The notes below the pieces were generated by a model that saw only the letters and a program-made list of their open reading frames with translations, did no database searches and had not been told where the DNA came from. Position numbers and translations under genes: made by a program. DNA of 64,000 bases from Gracilaria gracilis (taxonomy: Eukaryota > Rhodophyta > Florideophyceae > Gracilariales > Gracilariaceae): contig JARGSG010000031.1 in the NCBI GenBank assembly GCA_030374805.1, positions 248,001 through 312,000 of the forward strand. Reading direction: 5' to 3'. This document shows, piece by piece, positions 9,492 through 19,908 of the stretch. The first letter of the stretch is position 1. Each line of letters opens with the position of its first letter.

Positions 9492-12400
9492 TCACCTTTG
9501 TCTGGGAGGGAGCTCAGCATTTGTTGGTAAGAAATGTTCCGCCTTGAAGTCCGGGTTCGGATTCCTATCTTCGTCTTCTATACCTCGTCCGTATGCGTCA
9601 CGTTCTACATATTCCCAATCATCGTCTACAGCGGTGGCAGGAGCCGTCACGACCAAGTGAGTTGCTGCGAACCACAAGAATAGGATAGTTCCCACGACAA
9701 ATGCTATACCGATTCCAACTGCGACACCAACTGAACCAAGATCTGCGACTCCGTTCCCATTTATATCTTCATCAACTGGACCAGCTATTCTCTCCTTCGG
9801 AATACCAGCAACTATAAGCCCTTGGCTCTTCGTGAGTATGGTGATGGTGGAGTCCGTGGCGGAGACTACGTCTTCTTCATTCGTTTGGAATATGAAGCAA
9901 TCATCGACATCACAGAAATCAAGTGGGACAGAACTGTCATTGCGAACAATCCCAGCCTTGATATCACCAGGAGCTTCACTCGAATCCGTGGCAATCTTCA
10001 TGGTTATCTCGAAGCACTGCGCAGGAATTTCATCTGTTTCAACTCCACGAACCTCAAGAATCGGACACTGAGTAGCCCGATTGTCTACGTCCACCAGGAG
10101 CCCCGTAGCAGTCAGAGATTCTTCGGGAATAACCCCAATCGTTACTACCACTCGCTTCGACGTTAGGTCCGGTATTATACCTGGACAAACCTTTCTTTGT
10201 ATCTCAGACAACTGAACCACCTCACGCACCTGATTGACATTGCAAGAAACCTGGATATGTAGTTCAACCGCAGGAATCTCCGTATTTGAGGATGTCACAG
10301 GTACCTGCCGGCTAATGTCGGAGTCCCGCAAGGCGGTTGATTCAGTTCCAGAGAATCCACAACTCTCCTGTTGTGCTCTGACAGATGCAATGAATCTAGC
10401 GGTCTTCAACAGCAAGACTCCAAAAGCTCTTCGAATTGAACCTGGTTCTTGCAGCAGTCTTCTTCTCGACGTTCCGTCTTGTCCAATGTTGAAGGCCAAA
10501 GCCAGCGAAATGTTGGCAATAGTCGAAACCTTTTCGACAAGGGAGTCACTAACCAATGCTTCTATCGTGCTGTCCTCTGTGATCTCGATCGCCGTTTCGG
10601 CCTGCCTCAACGCAGCAAAGAGAGTTGACTCGTCTTCAAAAAGACTCTGCGGTACCAGTAAGAGGTAGAATGTCAGGTCAATGGCTGGAAGAATCTGATT
10701 AGGACGATAAACCGTTGTCCTCGTCAGATCCTCGCTAATCCGACTCAAGTTCGCCACATACGATTGAGTTTGATCCACGAGCAGCTGCGCCTCCTCAGAT
10801 GTGTCGGAATCAGTAATGGAAACAACTATTTCAGCAACATTGCTCACCACTGATATCAATGACGTTAGGCATCCGTGATCTCGGAGTGCTTCACAGAGGG
10901 CTGCTTCTTCAGTTAGATTAGCGAGTCGCTCAGCCAAATTTCCAAGCACGGTTCGGTCTCCCGGAGGATCTGGTGTACTAACAGATAGAGTCCTATTTAA
11001 CGTGACCTTGTCAACCAAATTACCACCCGTTGTTTTCGCCTCGCACTCAATCTGGTAGATACCATCCTTGTGAATACTGAATGACGCGAAAGGAACTGAA
11101 CTGCAACCCTTGCCGACGGAAAACCTCTCATTCAGTGAGCTGATTATAGAAAAGCAATACTCCATGCCTTGCGTCTCGAATGAAAGTTGCCCGCTGATGG
11201 TGAACATTGTTTCAGATGTGATCCCAGATTCTTCAACTGGTCCAGTACATGACAGAGTAGGGACTTCATTCGTTACAAACGAGACCTCGTAAGTTTGCAC
11301 TAGTGAACTTTGTGACGAAAACACTGACACCACCACAATGTACTCTGTTGCTTCCTCCAGCGCATTCGCAGTGAATGCGAGCGGAAGACGTGATTTCTCA
11401 CCACGAGTTGAAACGAAACCAGGGCCTTCCTTCAAGACTCCCTGCTGAAGAAGGAGATACTGTTGGCTAACCTTCGACATATCAAACGACCATGTTACGA
11501 AAGCATCATCGCTTTCTGGTTGAATAACAATGTCGGAGAATACGCTCGCGCTCTTCAAATCTATGGGAATGCCCTTTCCATCCACCACTTCCAATGAACC
11601 CAAGTTTGGCACTTCTTCCAAGGCTTCTACCGTCCGCATTTCAAAATAAGCGTACGTTTCGGATGATCGATTGTCTTTCGAAATCTCCAATCCGAAGAGA
11701 AAGAAAGTAGATTCAGGATCAGCTGTCGTGTCTAACCGAGATTCAAGAAGATCTGCGGCTTGAATTGTAATGTTCACTGAGTTACGTATTTCCGGCAGGA
11801 TGGAAGAACAATCTGTTACGCTTGTCGTAAATGACGAATCGAGAGAACTCTGGCAAAAAATCCAATCATACTGAATCTCAGTTGTTGGATTGCTTTCGTC
11901 TGGTAAAACATCAGGGTCAAAGGAATCACCACCGTTTAGATGGAGATCATTTCCACTGAGTATAAGCGTTCCATTCAATCCATCATTGATGATAGCCTCC
12001 AATTCTGAAGGTACCACTAAGATATCTATCGAGTCCCTTCCATTGATGTCCTGATTGCTCGCTAGAGTAGCAATCAGTTCCAGCTGAGATATCCCAAGTT
12101 CAAGATCTCTTCGTGCGATATTGAACTCAAGACCAAGTTTGGTAGGACCTGTTAGGTCTTGAGCAGAAAGCGACGCATTTCTGAACTCCATGCCTTCGTC
12201 GACGACAAATCTGTCGCCTCTGTATCTCCACTCCAGAAGTACTTCGGAGATATTGACAACTTCCACGACCAAGGATGCTTGTATCAACGTTGTGGTATTC
12301 ATTGAACGCCGCAAAGTTTCGATTTCGAAAACATTCACCAGAATAAACTCATCAACTGGGTTGGCTAGTACAATCGTAACATTGGAGTTGTCGATGCGTC

Positions 12401-14264
12401 CAATTGAGTTAGTCACCATGACCTGCAACACAAACGTAGTCCCGCTCGGACCTATCATGTCGGGAAGGACCGTAATTATCTGCTCGCTGACTGATGAGTT
12501 CTGAAGGGAAACCACGTTACCATCATTGTCCAGCAGACTCCAGAGGTACGTAGTATTGATGTTGTTCGCAGATACTTCGGCGACGAAGGTAGCTTCTCCT
12601 TCGTATGGTATCACGAAGGCGTTGCCTTCGTTTGTGCTACTATCAGCAGCTGTTATGGAAACGATGGGAGCAACGTTGTACGTCAAAGAGAGAGACCTAG
12701 AACGCTCGGCACAAATCTCAACGTATACCTCATACGTGAACTGTTTCCCCAATGATGACAAGGGTGGCGCAACGAAAGCCATGCTTCCGTTTTCAAGGAT
12801 TTCCACATCAGTCCCACGAATGTCAAAACCGGCAACCCTTACGAAGCTGGAATTCCGGAATCCATCGAAGGTACCATCCAAGAGAATCTTTGCACCGCCT
12901 TCTGGCTCTGTGACATTCGGTGAAAGGCCAAGCATTGTAGGCGGAATGCTGAAGTCAGTCGTGAAGATAGAACCATTCAGTAGAGTAATAGCGTTCATTG
13001 ATTCAGAGCCATAGAAAATTGCAACAGCGAAGGAAACACCTTTTCCGACACCACCAGAACTTTCAAAAGACAAGAACGACAGATCTTCGGCTTCGTTGTA
13101 AGAAAATGATTCTTCAGCTTCCGGCCAGACCGAAACAGACCCATCTTCGTTACTGGTCAGAATCTGACGTTTGTCACTAAACCGGAAATTGTACCCAGTA
13201 ATGTTCATTGTCTCGACCCCGCACGGAAGACTTTGGTATACAGCCCTTTTGGATATATCCACAACCACTGGTGGTGCCCGTTCAACGACGCTAAAAACGA
13301 CCGCTTGCTCATACGCTTCTTCACTAGTACCCAGCGAATCCCAGTTCAGTTGCAATGTGAACTTCCCTGATTTGTAGGGTCGGAACTGGGCTCCGAACGT
13401 AGGATAAACGTCTTCATCTCTTGCAGCGAAACTTAGGCCACACCGGTTGGGATTATCCAAAACGATTCTAGACGAATCAAATGAGCTCTCAGTAATGGAG
13501 CACGTGGATGTATTGTACCAGAAAATCTGGTCGTCAGCAATAACAGAAACTGAAGCTAAGTTCAAAAATGATATACCGCTCGAACCCGTGAAGACGTCAC
13601 TGCCAGGTAGGATACCGTAAGAAGGAATCTCACGAACCCCCTGATCTTCTCGATCGTAGGCTTCAAGTTCGAAAGAGTTGGCGTATCCCGTAAGAACTCT
13701 CGCATTCTCTGAAACTTCACCGTTCTCATCAGGTATGTACAGTACAATTCCGTAAACGTTCACGGGAACCTCATCCGACTGAAATTGCAAAAGCTGTCGA
13801 GCAATTGAAGTCGCGGAGAGCGAGCACGTAGTTATAGCTGGAAATCCTTCAAATGTGCACGCGACAGTGGTGTTGAACGCGGTGGCGTCCGTACCGACAA
13901 TTGTAGACACGGTGTTAGTGATCGTGCAAGAGTCGTTAAACAGCACAATAGGCGATTCGCAACTGAAGCTGGTCACGAAATCCCCGGGTGAAGATCCACT
14001 TGGAGGCATAAAGGTAAAGCTAACGACCAGTTCATCTGATTCACCATTGACAAGGAAGAAGTTCACTTCACTCTGAGATTCCAAAGTTATTCCGACTGGA
14101 GGAATCGACTCTAGCTGTCTGTCAATGTTGAGTGAAGACGGAAAATATGAACGTTGTTGGAGTTCTGCCTTTCCAGAGTCCAAAAGGAAACAGAACCATA
14201 CAAGAGAAAAAGGAATCGAAAACATCTTTCGAACTCGGGCTATCTCGCTACGACCACTTCTCAT
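9492..14264 (-). CDS. Giant single-pass protein with TIG repeats and REJ-like region
   Basis: The protein has 1590 residues. The first ATG is at 14264, but a second at 14225 sits directly before a good signal peptide (MFSIPFSLVWFCFLL) and may be the true start. The ectodomain is about 1500 residues with dozens of N-glycosylation sites. IPT/TIG-like units start near residues 332 (PPVVVDIS with ITGYNF) and 440 (PPTMLGLSPN with LDGTF). Near 779 the GGDSFDPD motif followed by YDW resembles REJ/PKD domains of polycystin-family proteins. One membrane helix lies at about 1506-1532 (VGIGIAFVVGTILFLWF), followed by an acidic tail of about 55 residues. There is no ion-channel domain and no clear GPS site, so it is receptor-like rather than a polycystin channel. 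It may act at the cell surface in adhesion or gamete recognition; that role is inference. It converges with the gene ending at 9316. Confidence 0.75.
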   Translation of the reverse strand: MRSGRSEIARVRKMFSIPFSLVWFCFLLDSGKAELQQRSYFPSSLNIDRQLESIPPVGITLESQSEVNFFLVNGESDELVVSFTFMPPSGSSPGDFVTSFSCESPIVLFNDSCTITNTVSTIVGTDATAFNTTVACTFEGFPAITTCSLSATSIARQLLQFQSDEVPVNVYGIVLYIPDENGEVSENARVLTGYANSFELEAYDREDQGVREIPSYGILPGSDVFTGSSGISFLNLASVSVIADDQIFWYNTSTCSITESSFDSSRIVLDNPNRCGLSFAARDEDVYPTFGAQFRPYKSGKFTLQLNWDSLGTSEEAYEQAVVFSVVERAPPVVVDISKRAVYQSLPCGVETMNITGYNFRFSDKRQILTSNEDGSVSVWPEAEESFSYNEAEDLSFLSFESSGGVGKGVSFAVAIFYGSESMNAITLLNGSIFTTDFSIPPTMLGLSPNVTEPEGGAKILLDGTFDGFRNSSFVRVAGFDIRGTDVEILENGSMAFVAPPLSSLGKQFTYEVYVEICAERSRSLSLTYNVAPIVSITAADSSTNEGNAFVIPYEGEATFVAEVSANNINTTYLWSLLDNDGNVVSLQNSSVSEQIITVLPDMIGPSGTTFVLQVMVTNSIGRIDNSNVTIVLANPVDEFILVNVFEIETLRRSMNTTTLIQASLVVEVVNISEVLLEWRYRGDRFVVDEGMEFRNASLSAQDLTGPTKLGLEFNIARRDLELGISQLELIATLASNQDINGRDSIDILVVPSELEAIINDGLNGTLILSGNDLHLNGGDSFDPDVLPDESNPTTEIQYDWIFCQSSLDSSFTTSVTDCSSILPEIRNSVNITIQAADLLESRLDTTADPESTFFLFGLEISKDNRSSETYAYFEMRTVEALEEVPNLGSLEVVDGKGIPIDLKSASVFSDIVIQPESDDAFVTWSFDMSKVSQQYLLLQQGVLKEGPGFVSTRGEKSRLPLAFTANALEEATEYIVVVSVFSSQSSLVQTYEVSFVTNEVPTLSCTGPVEESGITSETMFTISGQLSFETQGMEYCFSIISSLNERFSVGKGCSSVPFASFSIHKDGIYQIECEAKTTGGNLVDKVTLNRTLSVSTPDPPGDRTVLGNLAERLANLTEEAALCEALRDHGCLTSLISVVSNVAEIVVSITDSDTSEEAQLLVDQTQSYVANLSRISEDLTRTTVYRPNQILPAIDLTFYLLLVPQSLFEDESTLFAALRQAETAIEITEDSTIEALVSDSLVEKVSTIANISLALAFNIGQDGTSRRRLLQEPGSIRRAFGVLLLKTARFIASVRAQQESCGFSGTESTALRDSDISRQVPVTSSNTEIPAVELHIQVSCNVNQVREVVQLSEIQRKVCPGIIPDLTSKRVVVTIGVIPEESLTATGLLVDVDNRATQCPILEVRGVETDEIPAQCFEITMKIATDSSEAPGDIKAGIVRNDSSVPLDFCDVDDCFIFQTNEEDVVSATDSTITILTKSQGLIVAGIPKERIAGPVDEDINGNGVADLGSVGVAVGIGIAFVVGTILFLWFAATHLVVTAPATAVDDDWEYVERDAYGRGIEDEDRNPNPDFKAEHFLPTNAELPPRQR

Positions 14265-15358
14265 CTTCGATAACCAAAGTGGAAGCCAATCACAATAGAG
14301 GTCAGAACCCTGAGGCCTAAGCTGTTACGGCGGACTGATGTCTGAATCGATTTGAATCACTGTTTCTGAAGATGATGCTCTCCATTCGTATATCAACCTT
14401 GTGAAGATTAGTTTGACATGGTTTGAGAACTCACGGTTGATTCCCTGTGTGATGATGCCAAAGGGTACATACATACCATTATCGAGTTTCCGCTGACAAT
14501 GGTAGTTGAAGTAAAGGACTAGTATGAAATCTCTCATGTTGAGGCACACCACTGCTAGAGTAGACGTGTTCAGCCGTGTCGCTTGAGGGCGGAATCAGTC
14601 CGTCAGTTAAAGCAATCCGACTGGTGGGGGTCATCATACTTTAAGCTCCGTGATAAGTGGGGTTACTTTCCACGTCTCCTTCTGAGGTTGTTTTCGAAAT
14701 GCAGTTTTGGACATTCTGTACCATCGGTACCATGTGCGATGCTGCTTTTTCAATTGACCGCCAACGATATTTCTGTCAGTCTTCATGCGAGATTGAAGTT
14801 TCGACTCTGCACACAACTGATACAGGCGGTCTGCAGGATTATCAGGAAACGCACCTTGCAAAGCGTGGACCGAGTCAAGTGAGTGAATCGGTGCGAAATA
14901 ACTTGCGACAGTGGATGATTGCATGAAAGGTTGGCTCAACTTCACAGTTGACAGTGAAAGCTGTTATCTAACCAATAAACCGGGCGCTGCTTTGTTCGGG
15001 AATCAGAAGGCAGTCAAGCGGCCTTTCAGTGACAACCAAAACTGCTTCAACTCTGTCAACGAGCTGCAGTAGTTAAATGCTTGCTCAACAGCTTGAAAAG
15101 CACGTAGATAGGAGACGGGGCTTGTTGTTTCCAATACAGGAAGTTCCTGGGACGCTGCTTCTTGAGGCCGAAGGTATTTGAAAAGAAATGATTCTCCCTC
15201 TCTAAGTCGAAAGCTGAAGGACACGAAGAAATTGCCTCTTTGGTTGCGGTCTGGAAATAGACTTAACTTAACGACCACAACTTCAAACGCTCACAGGCAC
15301 AGTTTGTGAAACAGAGTATTGTAGACGATGAGCTTTACACAATGCTACGAAACAACAA
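14265..15358. other. Spacer with possible decayed reading frame on the minus strand
   Basis: Three open segments on the minus strand lie in one frame: 15278-15003, 14945-14634 and 14552-14325. They are separated by stop codons (TGA at 15003-15005 and others). The middle one contains ADRLYQLCAESKLQSR and the first YLRAFQAVEQAFNYC, which look protein-like, but I recognise no family. They could be relics of a dead gene or parts of an unrecognised spliced gene. Plus-strand frames here are no more convincing. Confidence 0.3.
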
Positions 15359-16300
15359 TTACGCCGGAATATCGCCAGGGATAGGTTCCTGCGGTGCCAC
15401 TGGCTCTTCAGGCGCAGCTTCAACAGGAGCGCCTACGTCCTCCGTTGCTCCACCCGCTTCATGAAGTTCCATTAGCTTGGTAATGTCAAACTTAGGTGCT
15501 TTCAGAATCTTCACTTTTCTAATGTGTACATCCCTGAGCGGATAAATGCCAGATGTAGCTTTGATAATCTCCTTCCCGATCACTTCAGGAATGAACTTTC
15601 TGACGAGCTCCTTAAGGTCACACTCCGAGGCGTCCCGTGCCATGATTTCAACCATCTTAGCGCGAATTTCACGAATTTGACTGCTTTGAGCGTAGGTCGT
15701 TTTCTTAACCTGACCATCTCTACGCTTGGTAAATCCGATAGCAAACATCCGCAGAAAATAGCCATCGGTGGTCTTCACGTCAACGTGAGCTTCGATAATA
15801 GTTTGCCATTTGCGCACAAGGGAGCACAGCTTGTCACGCGTGAGATCCATACCATGGAAGTTGGTAAGGCAAGAGCGACCTTGGACCTCCTCGCACTTTA
15901 GACGAATCTTGCGGTATGCCATGTCCTCGGACTTCTGCAGATCTGCAAGAATGACCTCATAGATACGACCCTTAAGGGCTTCAGACGCGATCTTTGTACC
16001 CTGAGTACGAGATACGAGGGTCTTGCCAACCTGACGCACGTTGAAGATTGAAGGGGCCTTGATGTCGTACCATTCCTTGCGCAAAAACGGATCCAACACC
16101 TTCTTACGGGATCCTTTTCCCTTCTTTGAAAGACGCTTATTCTTGCCGACAGCCTATATGACATAGAATCAGAGAAGACGGGCGTTAGCAAAAACGAACT
16201 AAATGAGTAAATCGGATTGAACCAGCTGGGCAAGCTGATCGCGTCGGGGTTACGGATACAGCTCGTCCCAATTTAGAAAGAGGTTCTGGGAACGTACCAT
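15359..16300 (-). CDS. RPS3A: 40S ribosomal protein eS1 (RPS3a), two exons
   Basis: Coding exons are complement(16298..16300) and complement(15359..16153), giving 265 residues. The first coding exon holds only the ATG, followed by the donor GTACGT. The intron at 16154-16297 (144 nt) has a GCTAAC branch-like site and ends CATATAG. Exon 2 starts [14 protein letters not shown], matching the basic N-terminus of eS1. Characteristic segments follow: [54 protein letters not shown] and SGIYPLRDV. The length matches the family, and the acidic Ala/Pro-rich C-terminal tail is typical. eS1 belongs to the small-subunit platform near the mRNA exit and is essential for cytosolic translation. An intron directly after the start codon is a common place for regulatory introns in ribosomal protein genes. 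Identification is secure. Confidence 0.95.
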
Positions 16301-16559
16301 CGTGTCAGAGTCTTCTCGAGTAGAACTGCTGGGCAAGAGAGGAGTCGCTTGGCGTGGATCACTTTCGCGGGGAACGAGGCGCAGTCGCCGCCGGTAGCAC
16401 AATGTCGTCGGCGATAGATTCTCCGCCGCGGACGGCGACGTCCTTCAAAACCACTCGAACACGTTGCCACGCGTTGGGTTGACCACGTGTGCCAAAAAGG
16501 GACAACGGCAAATAAATATCCAAAATTGTTCACCGCTGGCAACCTGAGTAGTGCAGAAA

Positions 16560-16656
16560 GCGTCTTTGGCCGAGTGGTTAAGGCGGCAGACTCAAGGATA
16601 GTGATCGTGCGTTCTGCTTCACGTTTGTGAGCATGGGTTCGAACCCCATAGGACGC
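16560..16656 (+). tRNA. tRNA-Leu (CAA) with a 15-nt intron
   Basis: The acceptor stem pairs GCGTCTT at 16560-16566 with AGGACGC at 16650-16656, with one G-T pair. The D arm contains GTGGTTAA. The anticodon stem pairs GCAGA with TCTGC, and the loop reads CTCAAG up to the intron, giving anticodon CAA. The 15-nt intron starts after the purine at position 37, the canonical site. The long variable arm (TTCAC with GTGA) marks a class II tRNA such as leucine. The T arm is ATGGG-TTCGAAC-CCCAT. The CCA end is not encoded, as expected in eukaryotes. Confidence 0.93.
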
Positions 16657-16935
16657 ATCTTCGGAACTCCTTCTGTGCGACTCAACTCATTTTTTCCTTC
16701 TCATTACATTGTCCTCTATCATGGAGTTCATTCACTTTGTTCCCACGCAAATGGCAATCGAGGAAGTCCGTCCCGTCTCATGTTAACGTCGTTGTTGTTT
16801 ACCGTTTCGGATCTCTCTATGGTACAATACAAAAGGACAACTACTTCGTGACCTGTGCCCGAAACCGCCGCAAAATAGAAAACTATCGGGGAACCACTGT
16901 TCTTACTAAGCGTAACACTAAGCGTAACACACGCC

Positions 16936-18396
16936 TCATTCTCGCATACAACTGCGCTCCAACTCATCCACCACGAGCTGCGTTTGCTTTGCGTCCTGCA
17001 CACCGCGGGCGTCAAACCTGCGCAGCGCACCTCGAATCTCCTCGAAGAAACGAGCGTTCCGGGAGGAGTCCCCACGGCTGACAAAATTGGTAAAGTGGCT
17101 AAGAGCGGCCTGCAAGTCCGAACACCTTATAGCCGCAGCCACAAGAGTAGCCATTGTGTCGATTCGTTCCTCACATGAGTTGTTTTGCATGTCCGCAGCC
17201 ACTTGTTCAACAAAGTCCACGTCCATCATCATGCCAGCTGCAATGAGTGCGAGTCGATAACTGACTTGGTTCGGTTGAAACTCGCTACGTTTGATAGCGT
17301 CATACAACTTCGCTACTCGTTCCGGCTCACGAGCTGCCAAACAACACTTGATCAAGGCATGGTACGTGTACCGATCGCCATTGAATGATGTACTTGCCTT
17401 CATTTCCTCGTAGATTTCAAAGGCCTTCTGCATGTCACGCCCTTCACAGGCAGCTATCATGATGTTAAATGTGCTTTGTTGTGGTGGCACTCCGAAAACG
17501 GTCATCTCATCGAAAAGAGCAACCGCCTCATCAATCATACCCAGCTGTCCAAATGCCGCGATCACATGACCAAAAGCAGCAGCGTGAACGCTCAGACCAG
17601 CACGCCACATGTCACGGAGTGCAGTGAGAGCGGCATGAGGCCCTGCCGTGGCCACATGCGCTCGAATCAGAGCAGAAACGGTGTATGCATCAGCACATAT
17701 TCCTGCCGCGTTCATGTACCGATGTACCGACTCAGCACCAGTGACGTTGTGCGTCCGAGCAAAAAGGTCTATCAAAATGTTGCAGAGCATCTTCGATGGC
17801 TTTGGAGATGATGCGAAAACCCACATCGCAAATCCAATGTCCGGATGTTTTGAGCGTGTGACTACGGTGAGCAAGTTTGCTCGTAGATGATTGTCCAGCG
17901 GCACGCGGTTGTTGCGCAGCTCATTGTATAATTGCATGGCATGCTCCGTATCTCCGACTGTGGAGCATGCAGTTAGAAGCAGACTGTACGTATATTTGTC
18001 CGGTTTGATGTTCTTCTTCTTCATTTGTTGGTGAAGCCACAAACAGTGCTTGAAGGCACTCCTTTTCCGCACGAGCATCCTCAGTTGCATATTAAAGGCG
18101 CGGAGAGATACAGGTTCAGGCATAGATTCGAGAGACATAGGCATCGGCGACGGCCGTGCCGCAGTGGGCGGTGGTGGAGCGGGAGGCATGGTCAAAAACG
18201 ACGCGATGGAGGGCGGAGCCGCGGCGGATGCATGATCAGGACGTTTGCGAGCTGGAGCAGATGGCGAGTGGAAGGAAGCACGCCGTCTGCGGGGCGAACG
18301 ATGCGAGCGATCAGGACGCTGTGGCGATGTGCGCGGCACTGACGGAGGAGACGGTGTGCGCAAAGCGGCAATGGCACCCGCAGCGAAGGCAAGCAT
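16936..18396 (-). CDS. Pentatricopeptide repeat (PPR) protein, organelle-targeted
   Basis: The protein has 486 residues from the ATG at 18396. Residues 1-90 are Ala-, Pro-, Ser- and Arg-rich with almost no acids, as in plastid or mitochondrial presequences. From about residue 100 the sequence consists of degenerate 35-residue helical repeats. Clear ones include KPDKYTYSLLLTACSTVGD, CADAYTVSALIRAHVATAG, VPPQQSTFNIMIAACEGRD and FNGDRYTYHALIKCCLAARE. There are about nine repeats, of the P type. PPR proteins bind specific organelle RNAs and control their processing, stability or translation. No extra catalytic domain (SMR or DYW) is visible. The gene is read toward the tRNA-Leu. It and plastid biotin carboxylase are divergent, sharing a 1.5-kb upstream region. 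Confidence 0.88.
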   Translation of the reverse strand: MLAFAAGAIAALRTPSPPSVPRTSPQRPDRSHRSPRRRRASFHSPSAPARKRPDHASAAAPPSIASFLTMPPAPPPPTAARPSPMPMSLESMPEPVSLRAFNMQLRMLVRKRSAFKHCLWLHQQMKKKNIKPDKYTYSLLLTACSTVGDTEHAMQLYNELRNNRVPLDNHLRANLLTVVTRSKHPDIGFAMWVFASSPKPSKMLCNILIDLFARTHNVTGAESVHRYMNAAGICADAYTVSALIRAHVATAGPHAALTALRDMWRAGLSVHAAAFGHVIAAFGQLGMIDEAVALFDEMTVFGVPPQQSTFNIMIAACEGRDMQKAFEIYEEMKASTSFNGDRYTYHALIKCCLAAREPERVAKLYDAIKRSEFQPNQVSYRLALIAAGMMMDVDFVEQVAADMQNNSCEERIDTMATLVAAAIRCSDLQAALSHFTNFVSRGDSSRNARFFEEIRGALRRFDARGVQDAKQTQLVVDELERSCMRE

Positions 18397-19908
18397 ATCG
18401 TAGAAAGAGAGGAAGTTGACGAAGCTTGAAGGTGGATGGTGGTTCGGAAAAAAATGAGCGCCGCCGCGGGGGAAGGGAGGATTATCTATCTTATCTACCC
18501 TTGTACCGGGACAAACACCCGCGCTGGGGCATGCCCTTTAAGAGGGCGCGGGCAAGGGCGAGAGAGTGGTGTGGCACAAGATATTTGTGGGATTTTTGCG
18601 GGCGCGCACATGGACGCGCCGGAGCACCAAGCGCTTAGCTCATTCCGCCGCGCCGTGTCGTCTGCCTCATCGCGCGTCGCGGCGCTGGCTGCAGCTCGGG
18701 TTCCGTTGTGTGTTCTCCGCACAGCTCGTTTCATCCTCAGATATGCTTCCACTTCGCGTTTAACCCTTTGCGCCTCGGCTTAAGCCCCCTCGCATATGCC
18801 CTGCATCGTGCATGTGCTTTGTGCCGAAGACTAACTGTGGCTTACGCCTCGCTTAATCCTCGTCCAAACAAGCCGACATTGTGGCGCACTACAGCCGTTT
18901 TGCACACGTTGCGCTTGCCATTCCGTCCAACCAATGTCGCGTCTGGCTGCAGCCACTGCGTTGCGACACGTTGTATGGTATGGCTATGAGCGTTGATTTG
19001 CAGAATGATCCCGAATCTTTCGATGATCTCTACTTATCCCTATCCCTACCACACAAATATCTACAGCTTGTCTTTCTCTCAATTAAGCGACAAGCGCTCT
19101 AACTTAATTCATATCTCGTCTACGCATCGAGATTTCCGTGATTCCAAAAAGGCAAGCATAACATAGGTCATGCATCGATCTTTGGCAGCATTTTTGCACC
19201 CCCAAGCTCATCTTCAAAGACAAACAGGTCGGTTATCTGTTCTTCTGAATCCTCGTAGCACTCCCGCGTGCTTCTGTCAGAAGGTTTAGCGAAACTCTCG
19301 TGCTTATCCCTGCCAGGTGAATAGAGGCAAGTGCCATGTGTCGCGCAACTGCGCGTACAAGAGCGATATGGAGTTCTAGCTGGCCACGAGAAATGTTGAT
19401 GGAACAAGAGGAGTTATATACTGTAGATACGAAGGTACAACGGTAGCTGCTCTGATGGTGTTTCCCCGCATTTGTGAACTCATAGACACAACGGCAGGCA
19501 GGTCTTCCAAGAGGAGGAGAACGCATGCGGGAGAACACCTCGAGTGGTTCCACATGCGCCGTAAGCCACGACAGCCACAAACACACACACAGCTGCCTCA
19601 GAGCTGCCAGCACTTGCGAGCATCAAAGAGTCTTCTCCCCAAACAGACAGAGATCACCTGTGGTGATTCACCACCAAACAACGTGAACAGCTTGCATACG
19701 TTGCCAACAAGAATTCCTCCAATCTTTCACCCGAATTGTGTGTGGTCAAATGTAATTAGCATTGCAGCCGACGAGTAGATCACATCAACCGCCGACCTCG
19801 TGCTCACCTCACGCGTGCGCCTGCCATTCGTTCACCGCCGATCCCGTGGCCCTACTTTCAAAGTGACGCCGCGCACTTGCCCGTCCCACCTCCTCCGCGC
19901 CCATCACC
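18397..19908. other. Divergent upstream region between PPR and biotin carboxylase genes
   Basis: No gene is supported in these 1.5 kb. The region presumably holds the promoters of both divergent genes. One TACGAAGGTA motif lies at 19428-19437. Short open frames on both strands show no family resemblance. Confidence 0.5.
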
